In this document: piece by piece, positions 9,879 through 17,730 of the stretch | Layout of the letters: the number at the start of each line of letters is the position of its first letter | Position numbering within the stretch: position 1 is the stretch's first letter | Assembly: GCF_003945345.1 (NCBI RefSeq) | Contig: NZ_AP019308.1 | Span: 6,390,001-6,454,000, forward strand | Length of the DNA: 64,000 nt | Reading direction: 5' to 3' | Origin: Paenibacillus baekrokdamisoli | Lineage (GTDB): Bacteria > Bacillota > Bacilli > Paenibacillales > Paenibacillaceae | Position numbers and translations under genes: made by a program | Notes under the pieces: generated by a model | The model's input: the letters and a program-made list of their open reading frames with translations, nothing else | Told to the model about the DNA's origin: nothing | The model's database searches: none

Positions 9879-10388
9879 ATGTATCGATCAATCGATGAAT
9901 TCGTGGAGGACTGGAGCCGCGAAGAGGAAGCTACACTTAAAGTGCTCAAGGTCCTGACCGACCAGTCACTGAAGCAAGCAGTTTCGGATACCCAACCAAG
10001 AACGCTCGGAGATCTGGGTTGGCACCTGGTCGGCGCGCTCGGCGCAATCCTGGGTTCCACCGGGCTCCAATTCGAGGGACCGGATTACAAGCATCCCACT
10101 CCCTCGAACGCTTCCCATATCGTTGAAAGTTATCGCGTTATGAGCAGTGCCGTTGTAGACGCACTAAAGCAGCAGTGGACGGACACACAATTATCTGAGA
10201 ACCTGCTCTTGTTCGGATCGATGAACATGACATACGGCGGTGTACTAAACATGGTGATTCGTCACCAAATTCATCACCGTGGACAGATGACCATTCTTAT
10301 ACGGCAAGCAGGCCTGGTCCCTCCTGGTGTATATGGTCCTAATGAGGAAGAAGGTGCTGCGATGAGGGCGGCACGAAACCAAAAATAA
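9879..10388 (+). CDS. DinB-family metalloprotein
   Basis: 169 residues from the ATG at 9879, or 172 from the ATG at 9870; AGAGGAG ends 11 and 2 bases upstream respectively. It has a four-helix DinB/YfiT bundle with the three metal-binding histidines placed as expected: one in LGWHLVGAL (helix 2), two in RHQIHHRGQM (helix 4). Members of this superfamily include bacillithiol- and mycothiol-dependent transferases, including S-transferase BstA, but most have no known substrate. A second, different DinB protein lies 185 bases downstream. Confidence 0.82.
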   Translation: MYRSIDEFVEDWSREEEATLKVLKVLTDQSLKQAVSDTQPRTLGDLGWHLVGALGAILGSTGLQFEGPDYKHPTPSNASHIVESYRVMSSAVVDALKQQWTDTQLSENLLLFGSMNMTYGGVLNMVIRHQIHHRGQMTILIRQAGLVPPGVYGPNEEEGAAMRAARNQK

Positions 10389-10400
10389 TACACAAGGAAG

Positions 10401-10436
10401 ACGGAGACCTCGCAAGAATGGGTGGCTCCGTTTTTT
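10401..10436 (+). terminator. Rho-independent terminator
   Basis: ACGGAG/CTCCGT stem with an inner CC/GG pair and a run of six T's, 12 bases after the DinB stop codon. Confidence 0.8.
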
Positions 10437-10572
10437 ATTTTCATTCATTACTAACCTGTATCTAGAGCGGGCCGGGATGTCGAGCTGACCATTGCAATTT
10501 ATCAGGACTACTTATCCTTAAATTAAGCGTAAATCGGCTGCAAGTACATAAAAATGTTGAGGGTGAAGGAAT

Positions 10573-11034
10573 ATGCAATTACTATTTCGATACAATTGGC
10601 AAGTCCGTGATGAATGGTTTCAACTATTGAAGAGATTACCAGAAGAAGAATTAATAAGGGAACGTGTAGGTGGGATTGGAAGTTTTCTTCGAACACTCCA
10701 TCATATTGTGGATGTTGAACAGGCATGGATTTTACTTGCGCTTCAACAATTACCCGGTTCCCATTATAAGTTCGAAGACTACAAAAACCTGGATGCAATT
10801 GAGAGATTATCAAATAGTTGCCGGACTGAAGTGGAGAAATTTGTTAATAGTTGGTCTAATGAATTGGAAGAAAACATTCTTGACGATTTTACATTTGGTG
10901 AAATAATGAGGCATGTTATTGCTCATGAGATTCATCATATCGGTCAGTTATCAGTTTGGATTAGAGAATTAGGATTTGATCCAGCGTCTGCAAATGTGAT
11001 TGGACGAGGGCTTCACTCAAATGGAAAACATTAG
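10573..11034 (+). CDS. DinB-family metalloprotein
   Basis: 153 residues. Metal-ligand candidates are in TLHHIVDVEQAW (about residues 41-52) and AHEIHHIGQLSVW (about residues 117-129), the H-x3-H pattern of the DinB fold. The sequence differs widely from the DinB protein just upstream, so this is not a recent duplication. A GGGTGAAGG ribosome site precedes the ATG. The function is unknown; thiol-dependent detoxification is the usual guess for this fold. Confidence 0.83.
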   Translation: MQLLFRYNWQVRDEWFQLLKRLPEEELIRERVGGIGSFLRTLHHIVDVEQAWILLALQQLPGSHYKFEDYKNLDAIERLSNSCRTEVEKFVNSWSNELEENILDDFTFGEIMRHVIAHEIHHIGQLSVWIRELGFDPASANVIGRGLHSNGKH

Positions 11035-11077
11035 AGGGGGGCTATTAAGCTATTCCAGCTAGAGGATAATAGAATAA

Positions 11078-11100
11078 AAGCCCGGTTTATAACCGGGCTT
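11078..11100. terminator. Bidirectional terminator between convergent genes
   Basis: Perfect AAGCCCGGTT/AACCGGGCTT palindrome with a short loop, between the plus-strand DinB gene and the minus-strand sigma factor gene. The preceding AGAGGATAATAGAATAA resembles a worn right box of the intergenic element family. Confidence 0.8.
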
Positions 11101-11118
11101 AACGGACCAGAAACATTA

Positions 11119-12345
11119 CTATTTGTTTCTTACATACTCGACCCATTGCTCATGCAGCTCTGACTCAGAACATTGAAAGATTTCATTAAAACCATTGGGA
11201 TTTCTAATCACTTTATTTAATGCATCTAATCCATATTTATCAACAATGAACTCCACAATTAAATAAGAAAATTGAAATCCTTTCATCGTTTCAAAATCCC
11301 AAGTATCATTATTTAACTCTTGAAAAGACGGGATAACAAGATTATGAATGGTATCTAAAGTACTGTTCTTGATGAATTCTTCGCTCATCCCTTTTGACTC
11401 ATATCCTCCAATACCCTGACGCGCCCATTTTGGAGCAAGCGGATTAATGTCAGTGATTAACCACATTGTGAACAAGTGTACGGTGGATTTAAGAATGGAT
11501 TGATACGTATGCTCTGGTCCAGGATTCAAAGGAGAAACAATTTTTAAATAATTCTCCTCAAAAGTACCCATGAACCAATTTGGAGCATTTTCTTCTCCCA
11601 CAGCTTGATGGAAGGTCGGAAGATCTGGATAAATTTCAATGATAATTTTTCTGGATGGCTGGTGTTTATATTTCAATGTAATTCTTTCAACATTATCCTT
11701 AAGCTCATCAAATAAGTCTTGATGAACCTTCTTCAGACTAACAGTCATGTCATTGGTTTCACTTTTATTTACTATTGATATCATATCTTGAATAGACATA
11801 ATGGCAATGTCACCCCATTCTTTTAATTCTCTTCTTAATTTCTCTAATGATCGGTACAACCTGTTCTTTACTGCACTCTCACGCATTCCAACGATTTTGG
11901 AAATTTCCGACAAGGTGCAGTCAACAAAAAAACGCAATGAAATAACCTGTTGATCTAGCTCGTTTAGTTTTTTTAACGCTGAACTAATATCAATACGGAT
12001 TTCAACATTTTTAGCAAAATCAAGAGAGATAGACTGCGATTCGTAACCTGTAAAATCATATGGGATTTCTTTTTTTCGTGATAAACTTCGAAATTCATTT
12101 TTCGCTATATTCTGAGCAATTTTGAAAATCCAAGTGAATAAACTGGAATTTTCTTTGAAAGTATGAATGTTCTCTATTGCCTTTAAGAAAACTTGTTGCG
12201 TTAGGTCATCTGCAACCATAGGATTGACTTTCAACGAGAGATATTTGCAGATTCTTTTGCGATATTGATCATAGGTGATTTCAAATTTTTTGATGTTTCC
12301 CTGTTCATCCGGATAAACAGGGTTTTTGTCATGAGCTCCAGACAT
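11119..12345 (-). CDS. ECF sigma factor fused to a degenerate peptidase-MA-like domain
   Basis: 408 residues. Residues 25-180 are a sigma-70 ECF module: region 2 (DDLTQQVFLKAIENI, SSLFTWIFKIAQNIAKNEFRS) and region 4 (LDQQVISLRFFVDCTLSEIS, VKNRLYRSLEKLRREL). Residues 195-408 look like a gluzincin (peptidase MA-like) domain, with the strand KIIIEIYPDLPTFHQAVG and the LKIVSPLNPGP loop. The zinc motif is lost: the position of HExxH reads KSTVH, and the EG of the downstream W-x-x-EGLA-x-Y motif reads QG (WARQGIGGY). The C-terminal part may be a built-in sensor or anti-sigma-like domain; no separate anti-sigma gene is adjacent. The start has a GAGGAGG site. Confidence 0.82.
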   Translation of the reverse strand: MSGAHDKNPVYPDEQGNIKKFEITYDQYRKRICKYLSLKVNPMVADDLTQQVFLKAIENIHTFKENSSLFTWIFKIAQNIAKNEFRSLSRKKEIPYDFTGYESQSISLDFAKNVEIRIDISSALKKLNELDQQVISLRFFVDCTLSEISKIVGMRESAVKNRLYRSLEKLRRELKEWGDIAIMSIQDMISIVNKSETNDMTVSLKKVHQDLFDELKDNVERITLKYKHQPSRKIIIEIYPDLPTFHQAVGEENAPNWFMGTFEENYLKIVSPLNPGPEHTYQSILKSTVHLFTMWLITDINPLAPKWARQGIGGYESKGMSEEFIKNSTLDTIHNLVIPSFQELNNDTWDFETMKGFQFSYLIVEFIVDKYGLDALNKVIRNPNGFNEIFQCSESELHEQWVEYVRNK

Positions 12346-12598
12346 TGTAAGAACCTCCTCTTGACCTTACATTTAATTAGACACCGCAGGGAGCTAAAAA
12401 GCCACATACAAGTAGAAAAAATCTCGAATTGGCCTTTTCCCCCAAGGAAGGGACTGGAGACCTTTTAGTCAAACCAAGGAAAGAATAAGTGAAAACCTTA
12501 TTTGCTGAGATACCAACGCACTTAAAAGATGCCATAGAAGTATTGCAAATATTGTAGAGAGTGCAAGAACAAAAAACAGGCTGCCGGCACATCAGCCT

Positions 12599-12898
12599 AG
12601 TTGCAGAAAAGGGCAGCAGTAAAGAAAGACGCAGCTCATTCATTTTTTGAAAATTGTTTTTTTGTTAATGATTTAGATGAATTATACACATATAACTTTT
12701 ACTGTAAAAAGTGAAGATTTTAATTCTATAGTCAAAAAACTTGAAGATATAGTTATAAATATTCTCCTTGGTCGCAAACGAGATGAAAGGGATGAAAGGT
12801 CAGTTTATTTCACAGATCCTGATGGGCATAAATTTGGATTTCATACTGGTACGTTACGAGATAGGCTCTCATATTACAAGACGATAAATCACAAATGA
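12599..12898 (+). pseudogene. FosX/FosB-like fosfomycin-resistance protein remnant
   Basis: The 3' part (12677-12898) encodes YTHITFTVKSEDF, then RSVYFTDPDGHKF, then HTGTLRDRLSYY, the hallmark C-terminal half of Fos-type VOC metalloenzymes that add a thiol or water to fosfomycin. The metal-ligand glutamate normally found just before HTGTL is replaced (GFHTGTL). In-frame upstream sequence (EDAAHSFFENCFFVNDL) is recovered only if one inserted base near 12621 is removed, and most of the first VOC half is deleted. A stop codon lies just before the apparent ATG at 12677. A related short stretch occurs at 18683-18740. Confidence 0.72.
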
Positions 12899-12937
12899 TT
12901 TTTTATGAGTAATAACCCAGTCTACCTTTGGTTATTA

Positions 12938-12975
12938 ACCTAACGGGATACGTTAGTTCAATAACAACACGACGG
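12938..12975 (+). repeat. Intergenic hairpin element, copy 3 (left part only)
   Basis: Left box CTAACGGGATACGTTAG (12942-12958), here a perfect CTAAC/GTTAG dyad, followed by TTCAATAACAACACGACGGC; the stem is degenerate. It lies 40 bases after the FosX-like remnant. Confidence 0.7.
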
Positions 12976-13052
12976 CAGCTGGAAGCCAGGTATTGGCTTA
13001 AAAGTGGATGTTAAGTTTATAATGATAATTGTAAAGGAGGCGCTGTATTCAA

Positions 13053-13229
13053 ATGGAATCGATAGAAACAGGGCTAAAACTATTTGTGTTTATAATAGTT
13101 ATTTCACTATTCTTTACTTTGGTAGGGTTCCTAGTCAAAAAATATCTAAGTGACTTCTTTCAAGGTTTTTCTAAAATAATAATAAAAATATTTAGTTCAA
13201 TTAAAGAAATTTTTAGAAAAACTTGCTGA
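13053..13229 (+). CDS. Small single-span membrane protein
   Basis: 58 residues from the ATG at 13053, with a GGAGG site 12 bases upstream. Residues 8-30 form one hydrophobic helix (LKLFVFIIVISLFFTLVGFL); the rest is an amphipathic, lysine-rich helix (KKYLSDFFQGFSKIIIKIFS). There is no recognisable family. Its size and layout would suit a small membrane-active peptide or a membrane anchor, but no partner gene is evident. Confidence 0.5.
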   Translation: MESIETGLKLFVFIIVISLFFTLVGFLVKKYLSDFFQGFSKIIIKIFSSIKEIFRKTC

Positions 13230-13252
13230 CCATATTGTCGGAGTTTCCGACG

Positions 13253-13363
13253 GTATTCGCTTCGGTAACACAACCAGGCGCTACTACAGAAGACATGGAA
13301 ACGAATGTTACCAATCCATTAAATGTCATCCTACTGAAGTGGATTAGATTTTATAGTAGATAA
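13253..13363 (+). pseudogene. Short RND-transporter-like remnant
   Basis: A 37-codon open stretch reads VFASVTQPGATTEDMETNVT and continues NPLN.. to a TAA at 13361. The PGAT.EDME..VT.PL pattern resembles the porter-domain start of AcrB/RND efflux pumps. There is no start codon or flanking homology, so at most this is a fragment. A hairpin element follows 19 bases later. Confidence 0.3.
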
Positions 13364-13381
13364 CAGGGTCGGCTGGATTTA

Positions 13382-13475
13382 AACTAACGGGGAACGTTAG
13401 CACAATAAACACGAAGAAACGGCAGCCCCTCGTAATGGCTGCCGTTTTCTCAACTAACGGGCAGCATAGTTCAAT
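13382..13475 (+). repeat. Intergenic hairpin element, copy 4 (full)
   Basis: Left box AACTAACGGGGAACGTTAGC (13382-13401), stem GAAACGGCAGCC/GGCTGCCGTTTTC (13416-13449), right box CAACTAACGGGCAGCATAG (13451-13469). One of the best complete copies, with both boxes as direct repeats about 70 bases apart. Confidence 0.88.
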
Positions 13476-13574
13476 CGACGTTTTAAAGGATATATTTACA
13501 AGGGAATACACGTTCGGTATATTAATGATAGATTTTGCATGCAAATATGGTTGTAAGAGAGAGGTTGATCTGCT

Positions 13575-15017
13575 GTGATGGAACACCCGCTTGCGAACAT
13601 TGACTGGAGAGAACAGAATCAAAGGTTGGACGATCTGTTGAATCGAGAGAAAATAACAGTAGAGTCAATGAGACAAGGTTTTGAGGCTGAAGTTATGAAG
13701 ATCAATCTTGATCAAGACAGCTTCGTGCTTAAGAGATGGAACAAGGACTCGAAACCGAATATTTCTATGCAATATCGGTTGCTGATTGTTATGACCGAAC
13801 TAGCTTTACCGGTGCCGAAGCCGGTTGCCTGGGGAGTAAACAAGGATACGGACCATCAGGTGCTGTTGACTAGCTATGAAGGAAAACCACTATCTAAATT
13901 CGATGTAAATACATTCACTGATTTTGGAACGCTATTAGCTAAGATACATAACACCCCTGTTAGCGAAAATGATTCTGAGTACCTGCCGAAACATAATTTT
14001 GTTGACTACCACTACTGGGGCATCAAGGAGTACCCTGATCTTCATGAAGCACTCGAGTATCTCATGGGCATTGCTTCGTTGAAACAAGACCGCATCATTC
14101 ATGGCGACTATCACCTTGATAACGTGGTGGAGAAGGACCGGCAATATCGGGTGATTGATTGGACAAATGGACAACTTGGGGATCGGCGCTTCGATTTCGC
14201 TAAGTCCATATTGTTCAGCAGCATCTTTTTTGCTTCAGCATGGAAAACCGCAGCTTTTCGAAAGGCATATTTGGAGGAAAATCCGATTCCGGAGGAAGAA
14301 CTCGAAATCTTTGAGGCGATGGTATGTCTGAAATGGCTCCTGGAGCATAGAAAAGGGTATGCAAAGCAAGATCGGATTAAGTTCCAACGACTGCAAAAGA
14401 TTATGAAAGCGAACGCTTTACTCCAAAAATGGAGTATCCCCGAATTGCCGAAGCATAAGAGCATCCAAAAACGCAAAAGTTCTATGCTGGACCCAGCATT
14501 TCAACAATTCCCGGTTTTACAGTCTGGCAATGTGTTCCTGAAGAGGATTGATGCTGGTCACGCTGAGGACATGTACCAGATTTATAAGAGTAGAGTTTGG
14601 AGCCAAGACAGAGTATCCGTGTTAATCACTCATTTTGAACGCGACTATTTCAAGAAAAAAGCAATAACATGGGGCATATTCAGCAGCAATTACGACAATC
14701 GCCTTGTTGGGGTTATACATGCGGTGTTCAATGTGAAGGATCAGCGGGTCTGGTTCACATATGAGTTGAACCGCTCTTTGGATATAGTGGAGATCGCCAA
14801 GGAAGCGATAAAGGTGATGCTGGCATTTATGTTCGAAACGATAAATATGACACGAGTTGTGATTGAGATTGAACCCGATAACAAGGTTGTACAAAGCGAG
14901 CTGCTCAGCATCGGCTTCATCCATGAAGGCTCATTCCGGCAAGTTCCTTTACGGAAGGCAAACGGGAAAGAGATGGTCGAATTACAAATGTACACATTTT
15001 GTAATGCATTAAGCTAA
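13575..15017 (+). CDS. APH-type phosphotransferase fused to a GNAT domain
   Basis: 480 residues, GTG start. Residues 25-290 are an aminoglycoside-phosphotransferase/choline-kinase-like fold: catalytic loop IIHGDYHLDNVV (about residue 174) and metal-binding VIDWTNGQLGD (about residue 194). Residues 320-480 are a GNAT-like acetyltransferase of RimJ/RimL type (GNVFLKRIDAGHAEDMYQIY, then VVQSELLSIGFIHEGSFRQ), but the Q/R-x-x-G-x-G/A loop is weak. The kinase half is close to the stand-alone protein at 61453. The stop codon TAA is inside the left box of the next hairpin element. A combined phosphorylating/acetylating drug-modifying enzyme is possible; the substrate is unknown. Confidence 0.83.
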   Translation: MMEHPLANIDWREQNQRLDDLLNREKITVESMRQGFEAEVMKINLDQDSFVLKRWNKDSKPNISMQYRLLIVMTELALPVPKPVAWGVNKDTDHQVLLTSYEGKPLSKFDVNTFTDFGTLLAKIHNTPVSENDSEYLPKHNFVDYHYWGIKEYPDLHEALEYLMGIASLKQDRIIHGDYHLDNVVEKDRQYRVIDWTNGQLGDRRFDFAKSILFSSIFFASAWKTAAFRKAYLEENPIPEEELEIFEAMVCLKWLLEHRKGYAKQDRIKFQRLQKIMKANALLQKWSIPELPKHKSIQKRKSSMLDPAFQQFPVLQSGNVFLKRIDAGHAEDMYQIYKSRVWSQDRVSVLITHFERDYFKKKAITWGIFSSNYDNRLVGVIHAVFNVKDQRVWFTYELNRSLDIVEIAKEAIKVMLAFMFETINMTRVVIEIEPDNKVVQSELLSIGFIHEGSFRQVPLRKANGKEMVELQMYTFCNALS

Positions 15018-15103
15018 CGAGGAACGATAGTTGAATAACACACATTGTCGAGCAGGCTGTCGAAGCCTGCTTATTTTTATTAACCTAACAAACAGGATAG
15101 TTT
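15012..15103 (+). repeat. Intergenic hairpin element, copy 5 (full)
   Basis: Left box GCTAACGAGGAACGATAG (15013-15030) contains the stop codon of the APH-GNAT gene (TAA 15015-15017). Stem AGCAGGCT/AGCCTGCT (15051-15071), right box CCTAACAAACAGGATAG (15083-15099). Confidence 0.88.
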
Positions 15104-15187
15104 AACTATAATATCCAAAAAGAGGTGATTGATCGAAATGTAGCGAATACATGCCGATGTGAAAAAAAACATGAGGGGTGTTTATAA

Positions 15188-15652
15188 ATGATACGCCTAG
15201 AAGCAATAACGAAAGATAACTTTCAAGAATGTATTTATCTAGACATTGAGGAGGATCAGAAGAAATTTGTAGCAGCAAACATATATTCTATTGCTGGAGC
15301 CTACGTAGCATTAACAAATAAAGACTTCATTCCAATGATATACGCAATTTACTACAAGGATATAATGGTAGGTTTTATTGCTATGTCGTACGAGCTAGAG
15401 AATGGTGCTTACTATTACGATGTATATAGATTTATGATAGATAAACGCTATCAAAATAAAGGATACGGAAAAGAGGCATTACAAAAAGCACTTGAGATAA
15501 TAAGAACCTACCCTCATGGAAAAGCCTCAGTGGTTAAGGTAATCTATACGAAAGACAATTTAAAAGCAAAAAAGATATACGAATCAATTGGTTTCAAAGA
15601 TACAGGATCGGTGAATAGTGATGGTGAAATAATCGCTCAATTACATTTGTAA
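15188..15652 (+). CDS. GNAT acetyltransferase
   Basis: 154 residues; a GAGGGG site precedes the ATG. A single GNAT domain: beta-4 RFMIDKRYQNKGYGKEAL (about residues 80-97) with the Q-x-x-G-x-G signature, and AKKIYESIGFKDTG near the C-terminus. It resembles the spermine/spermidine acetyltransferase-like branch (BltD/PaiA types) in the long N-terminal substrate region, but the substrate is not certain. The gene sits alone between element copy 5 and an isolated right box. Confidence 0.85.
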   Translation: MIRLEAITKDNFQECIYLDIEEDQKKFVAANIYSIAGAYVALTNKDFIPMIYAIYYKDIMVGFIAMSYELENGAYYYDVYRFMIDKRYQNKGYGKEALQKALEIIRTYPHGKASVVKVIYTKDNLKAKKIYESIGFKDTGSVNSDGEIIAQLHL

Positions 15653-15676
15653 AAGCCTAGCCACAGAAGGCGTTAC

Positions 15677-15700
15677 TCTAACGGGCAGTATACAGTAATA
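15677..15700 (+). repeat. Isolated right box of the element family
   Basis: CTCTAACGGGCAGTATACAG (15677-15696), between the GNAT and Nudix genes; no stem is present. Confidence 0.65.
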
Positions 15701-15752
15701 GGAAATTAGTGGTAATCTAGTTTTGTTAATTTAAAAAGGGGAGGACGATGAA

Positions 15753-16178
15753 GTGGCTCCAAAACATATAGTTTCTGCGGCAACAATTGTAGTTAATGAG
15801 CGTAACGATATATTATTGATAAAAGGACCTAAGCGAGGATGGGAAATGCCAGGAGGGCAGGTTGAAGAAGGTGAATCATTGAAAGATGCAGCGATAAGGG
15901 AAACAAAGGAAGAGAGCGGTATAGATATAGAAGTGACAAAGTTTTGTGGTGTTTTTCAAAATGTAAGTAGTAGTATTTGTAACACTTTATTTTTAGGCAG
16001 ACCAGTCGGAGGAGAATTAACAACTACCCCTGAGTCTTTAGAAGTAGGATTTTTTCCAATCGCAACAGCATTAGAGATGGTAAATTGGGGGAATTTTAAG
16101 CAAAGAATTGAGCTTTGCTTGAATGAAGAACTTCATCCTTTTTATGTTGAATTTTCCATTCCGCTTAAGGATTGCTAG
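15753..16178 (+). CDS. Nudix hydrolase (MutT-like)
   Basis: 141 residues from a GTG start behind a GGGGAGGA site. It has a full Nudix box: Gly35, Glu41, then REU core Arg49-Glu50 and Glu53-Glu54, followed by SGI. It should cleave a nucleoside diphosphate linked to another group; the family covers oxidised nucleotides, ADP-sugars and others, so the substrate is open. It ends 7 bases before a terminator shared with the convergent stalk-domain gene. Confidence 0.88.
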   Translation: MAPKHIVSAATIVVNERNDILLIKGPKRGWEMPGGQVEEGESLKDAAIRETKEESGIDIEVTKFCGVFQNVSSSICNTLFLGRPVGGELTTTPESLEVGFFPIATALEMVNWGNFKQRIELCLNEELHPFYVEFSIPLKDC

Positions 16179-16185
16179 AGCGCCA

Positions 16186-16225
16186 AAAAGGCCCAAGCGC
16201 GTGTGGTCATTCGCTTGGGCCTTTT
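16186..16225. terminator. Bidirectional terminator
   Basis: AAAAGGCCCAAGCG/CGCTTGGGCCTTTT perfect stem with a 12-base loop between convergent genes. Confidence 0.92.
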
Positions 16226-16263
16226 CTTTATGATGTATGATTCATTGCCTTAGTTTCATTTCT

Positions 16264-16764
16264 TTAAAGATTCACTTCATCGCCCGTAAGCATATCCATT
16301 TTTGTGGTTTTTCCGGTAGTTCTGTCTACATAGTACCAACCATATGTAGCAATATGATCCGGAAAATCTTCGAAGGCATGAACTGTAATCTTGTTACTGG
16401 TGGCGTCACTCTCAATCATGAAATGCAGATGATATTTATCTGCCTCTTTTTTGATCTTGTTATATACGATTTTAATTGCCTTATCGTCAGTAATTTGAGT
16501 AACTGGCTGCTTGCCTATATAAATGTTTTCGCCATTAAGTCCGACTTGCTTGCCTATTGAGTTACCCAGAATACGAATCGGTACATAAACAGATCCCTTA
16601 TAGGTAATCGCATCAGTATTCGTTTTCTTTGTTCCATCTACATAGATATTAATCTTATGTATTACAGCTTTAATACTTGTACTGTTAGAAGCAAATGCAG
16701 TCGAAGCAGTTAACAAAAAACCAATAGTGATACCCACAATTAACCCTTTGATTTTATCATTCAT
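16264..16764 (-). CDS. Secreted stalk-domain (copper amine oxidase N-like) protein
   Basis: 166 residues from the ATG at 16764, chosen because AGAGGAGA lies upstream and because a signal peptide then starts at once (MNDKIKGLIVGITIGFLLTASTAFAS). Residues 35-80 (INIYVDGTKKT... then GSVYVPIRILGNSIGKQVG) match the stalk/copper-amine-oxidase N-terminal domain widely used in Paenibacillus cell-surface proteins; this domain alone has no enzyme activity. The C-terminal half (about 95-166) ends in a YGWYYVDRTTGKTTKMDM segment found in PepSY-like or similar exported proteins. Function unknown. Confidence 0.75.
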   Translation of the reverse strand: MNDKIKGLIVGITIGFLLTASTAFASNSTSIKAVIHKINIYVDGTKKTNTDAITYKGSVYVPIRILGNSIGKQVGLNGENIYIGKQPVTQITDDKAIKIVYNKIKKEADKYHLHFMIESDATSNKITVHAFEDFPDHIATYGWYYVDRTTGKTTKMDMLTGDEVNL

Positions 16765-16814
16765 GAATAAAGTCTCCTCTTTTCTGGAAAGAGTTTCGCG
16801 TCCAGCCCTAATCA

Positions 16815-17348
16815 TTAATTCTTCATTGGATTTAATTCAAAATATTTTGATCTTAATTCGAGGTTGATTGTCTTACCAACGTAATAAACTTTTTCTGTTT
16901 TTTGATCCGATAATTCATATACTGAATATCTTGCTGTGCCTGGTTTAAATCTATCATTTTCAAGATCTTCTTGATCAACTGCACTTACTTCATTCACAAA
17001 ATTGGTATTATCTAGACTTTTCTTTAAATTATTTAATGCACGCTTCCTTGCTTGTCGGCTAAAGAACCCCGCTCTTTTCCATTTTTCTTGATCGATCCCA
17101 AGATTGATTACATTTATTGTTTGTTCCTTAATATCTTCTCGTAATTCATTTCGTTCTAGAAGAAGAGATGATAATGCAAAAAAGAATAATGGGCCGTCCT
17201 CTACATCCTGAATTTCTTCTGAATAAAATCGAACAAGTCTAGCGATTATCTGGTCAATACCTACTTCTTCTTTGATAAAAGAATTAAATAGATCTTTTAC
17301 ATCTAGTGTAAAATCATCTTCGAATATTCCATATCCCCAAGTTCCCAT
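16815..17348 (-). CDS. DUF4259-family protein
   Basis: 177 residues. It starts with the family-typical MGTWGYGIFEDDFTLDVKDLF and a helical domain to about residue 115. The C-terminal part carries a short beta-rich tail (RYSVYELSDQKTEKVYYVGK) not shared with the second DUF4259 protein at 47974, which has a different, longer tail. No function is known for the family; genes of this type often sit in toxin-immunity-like and cassette-like contexts. It lies 50 bases upstream of, and in line with, the stalk-domain gene. Confidence 0.8.
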   Translation of the reverse strand: MGTWGYGIFEDDFTLDVKDLFNSFIKEEVGIDQIIARLVRFYSEEIQDVEDGPLFFFALSSLLLERNELREDIKEQTINVINLGIDQEKWKRAGFFSRQARKRALNNLKKSLDNTNFVNEVSAVDQEDLENDRFKPGTARYSVYELSDQKTEKVYYVGKTINLELRSKYFELNPMKN

Positions 17349-17596
17349 AAATAATATCCACCTTTTTTATTGATTTACTCTGCTCTACAAGGATTTCACA
17401 TAATGTTCTTTTTACGAACTTTACAAATTCTCCATATTTGAAGTATTCATATCACCGCACAATTCGTGAAGTATAGCTCGAACGCCGCTATTCTGTGGAA
17501 TAGACGTGGCTTTCACTGTACATTCGAAGAATCGCGCTACAAATTCGATGATGGTACCTCTAATGAATTGAAAAATCGATTTTGTAAGTTTCCTCT

Positions 17597-17648
17597 AAAA
17601 AAAGGAAGCACTTAATAGAACCATACTATGGCTTCTATGTTGCTTCCT
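17597..17648 (-). terminator. Terminator of the stalk-domain gene (minus strand)
   Basis: Read on the minus strand, AGGAAGCA/TGCTTCCT plus inner ATAGAA/TTCTAT and CCATA/TATGG pairs make one long stem followed by TTTTTTT. It is the only clear signal in the 382-base gap 17349-17730; the rest shows no gene. Confidence 0.8.
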
Positions 17649-17730
17649 CATTTAAGGTGAAAATTCATGTTGGACATGACTAGTGTGAGCATTCGATTTT
17701 TCAATAGTCTACATAAGGTTTGATAGTCTA

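Noticed and set aside
10445-10470. Further element box AACTAACCTGTATCTAGAG
   Set aside because: Shares AACTAACCTG with 21623 and 24793, but the rest diverges and there is no stem; too weak to list.
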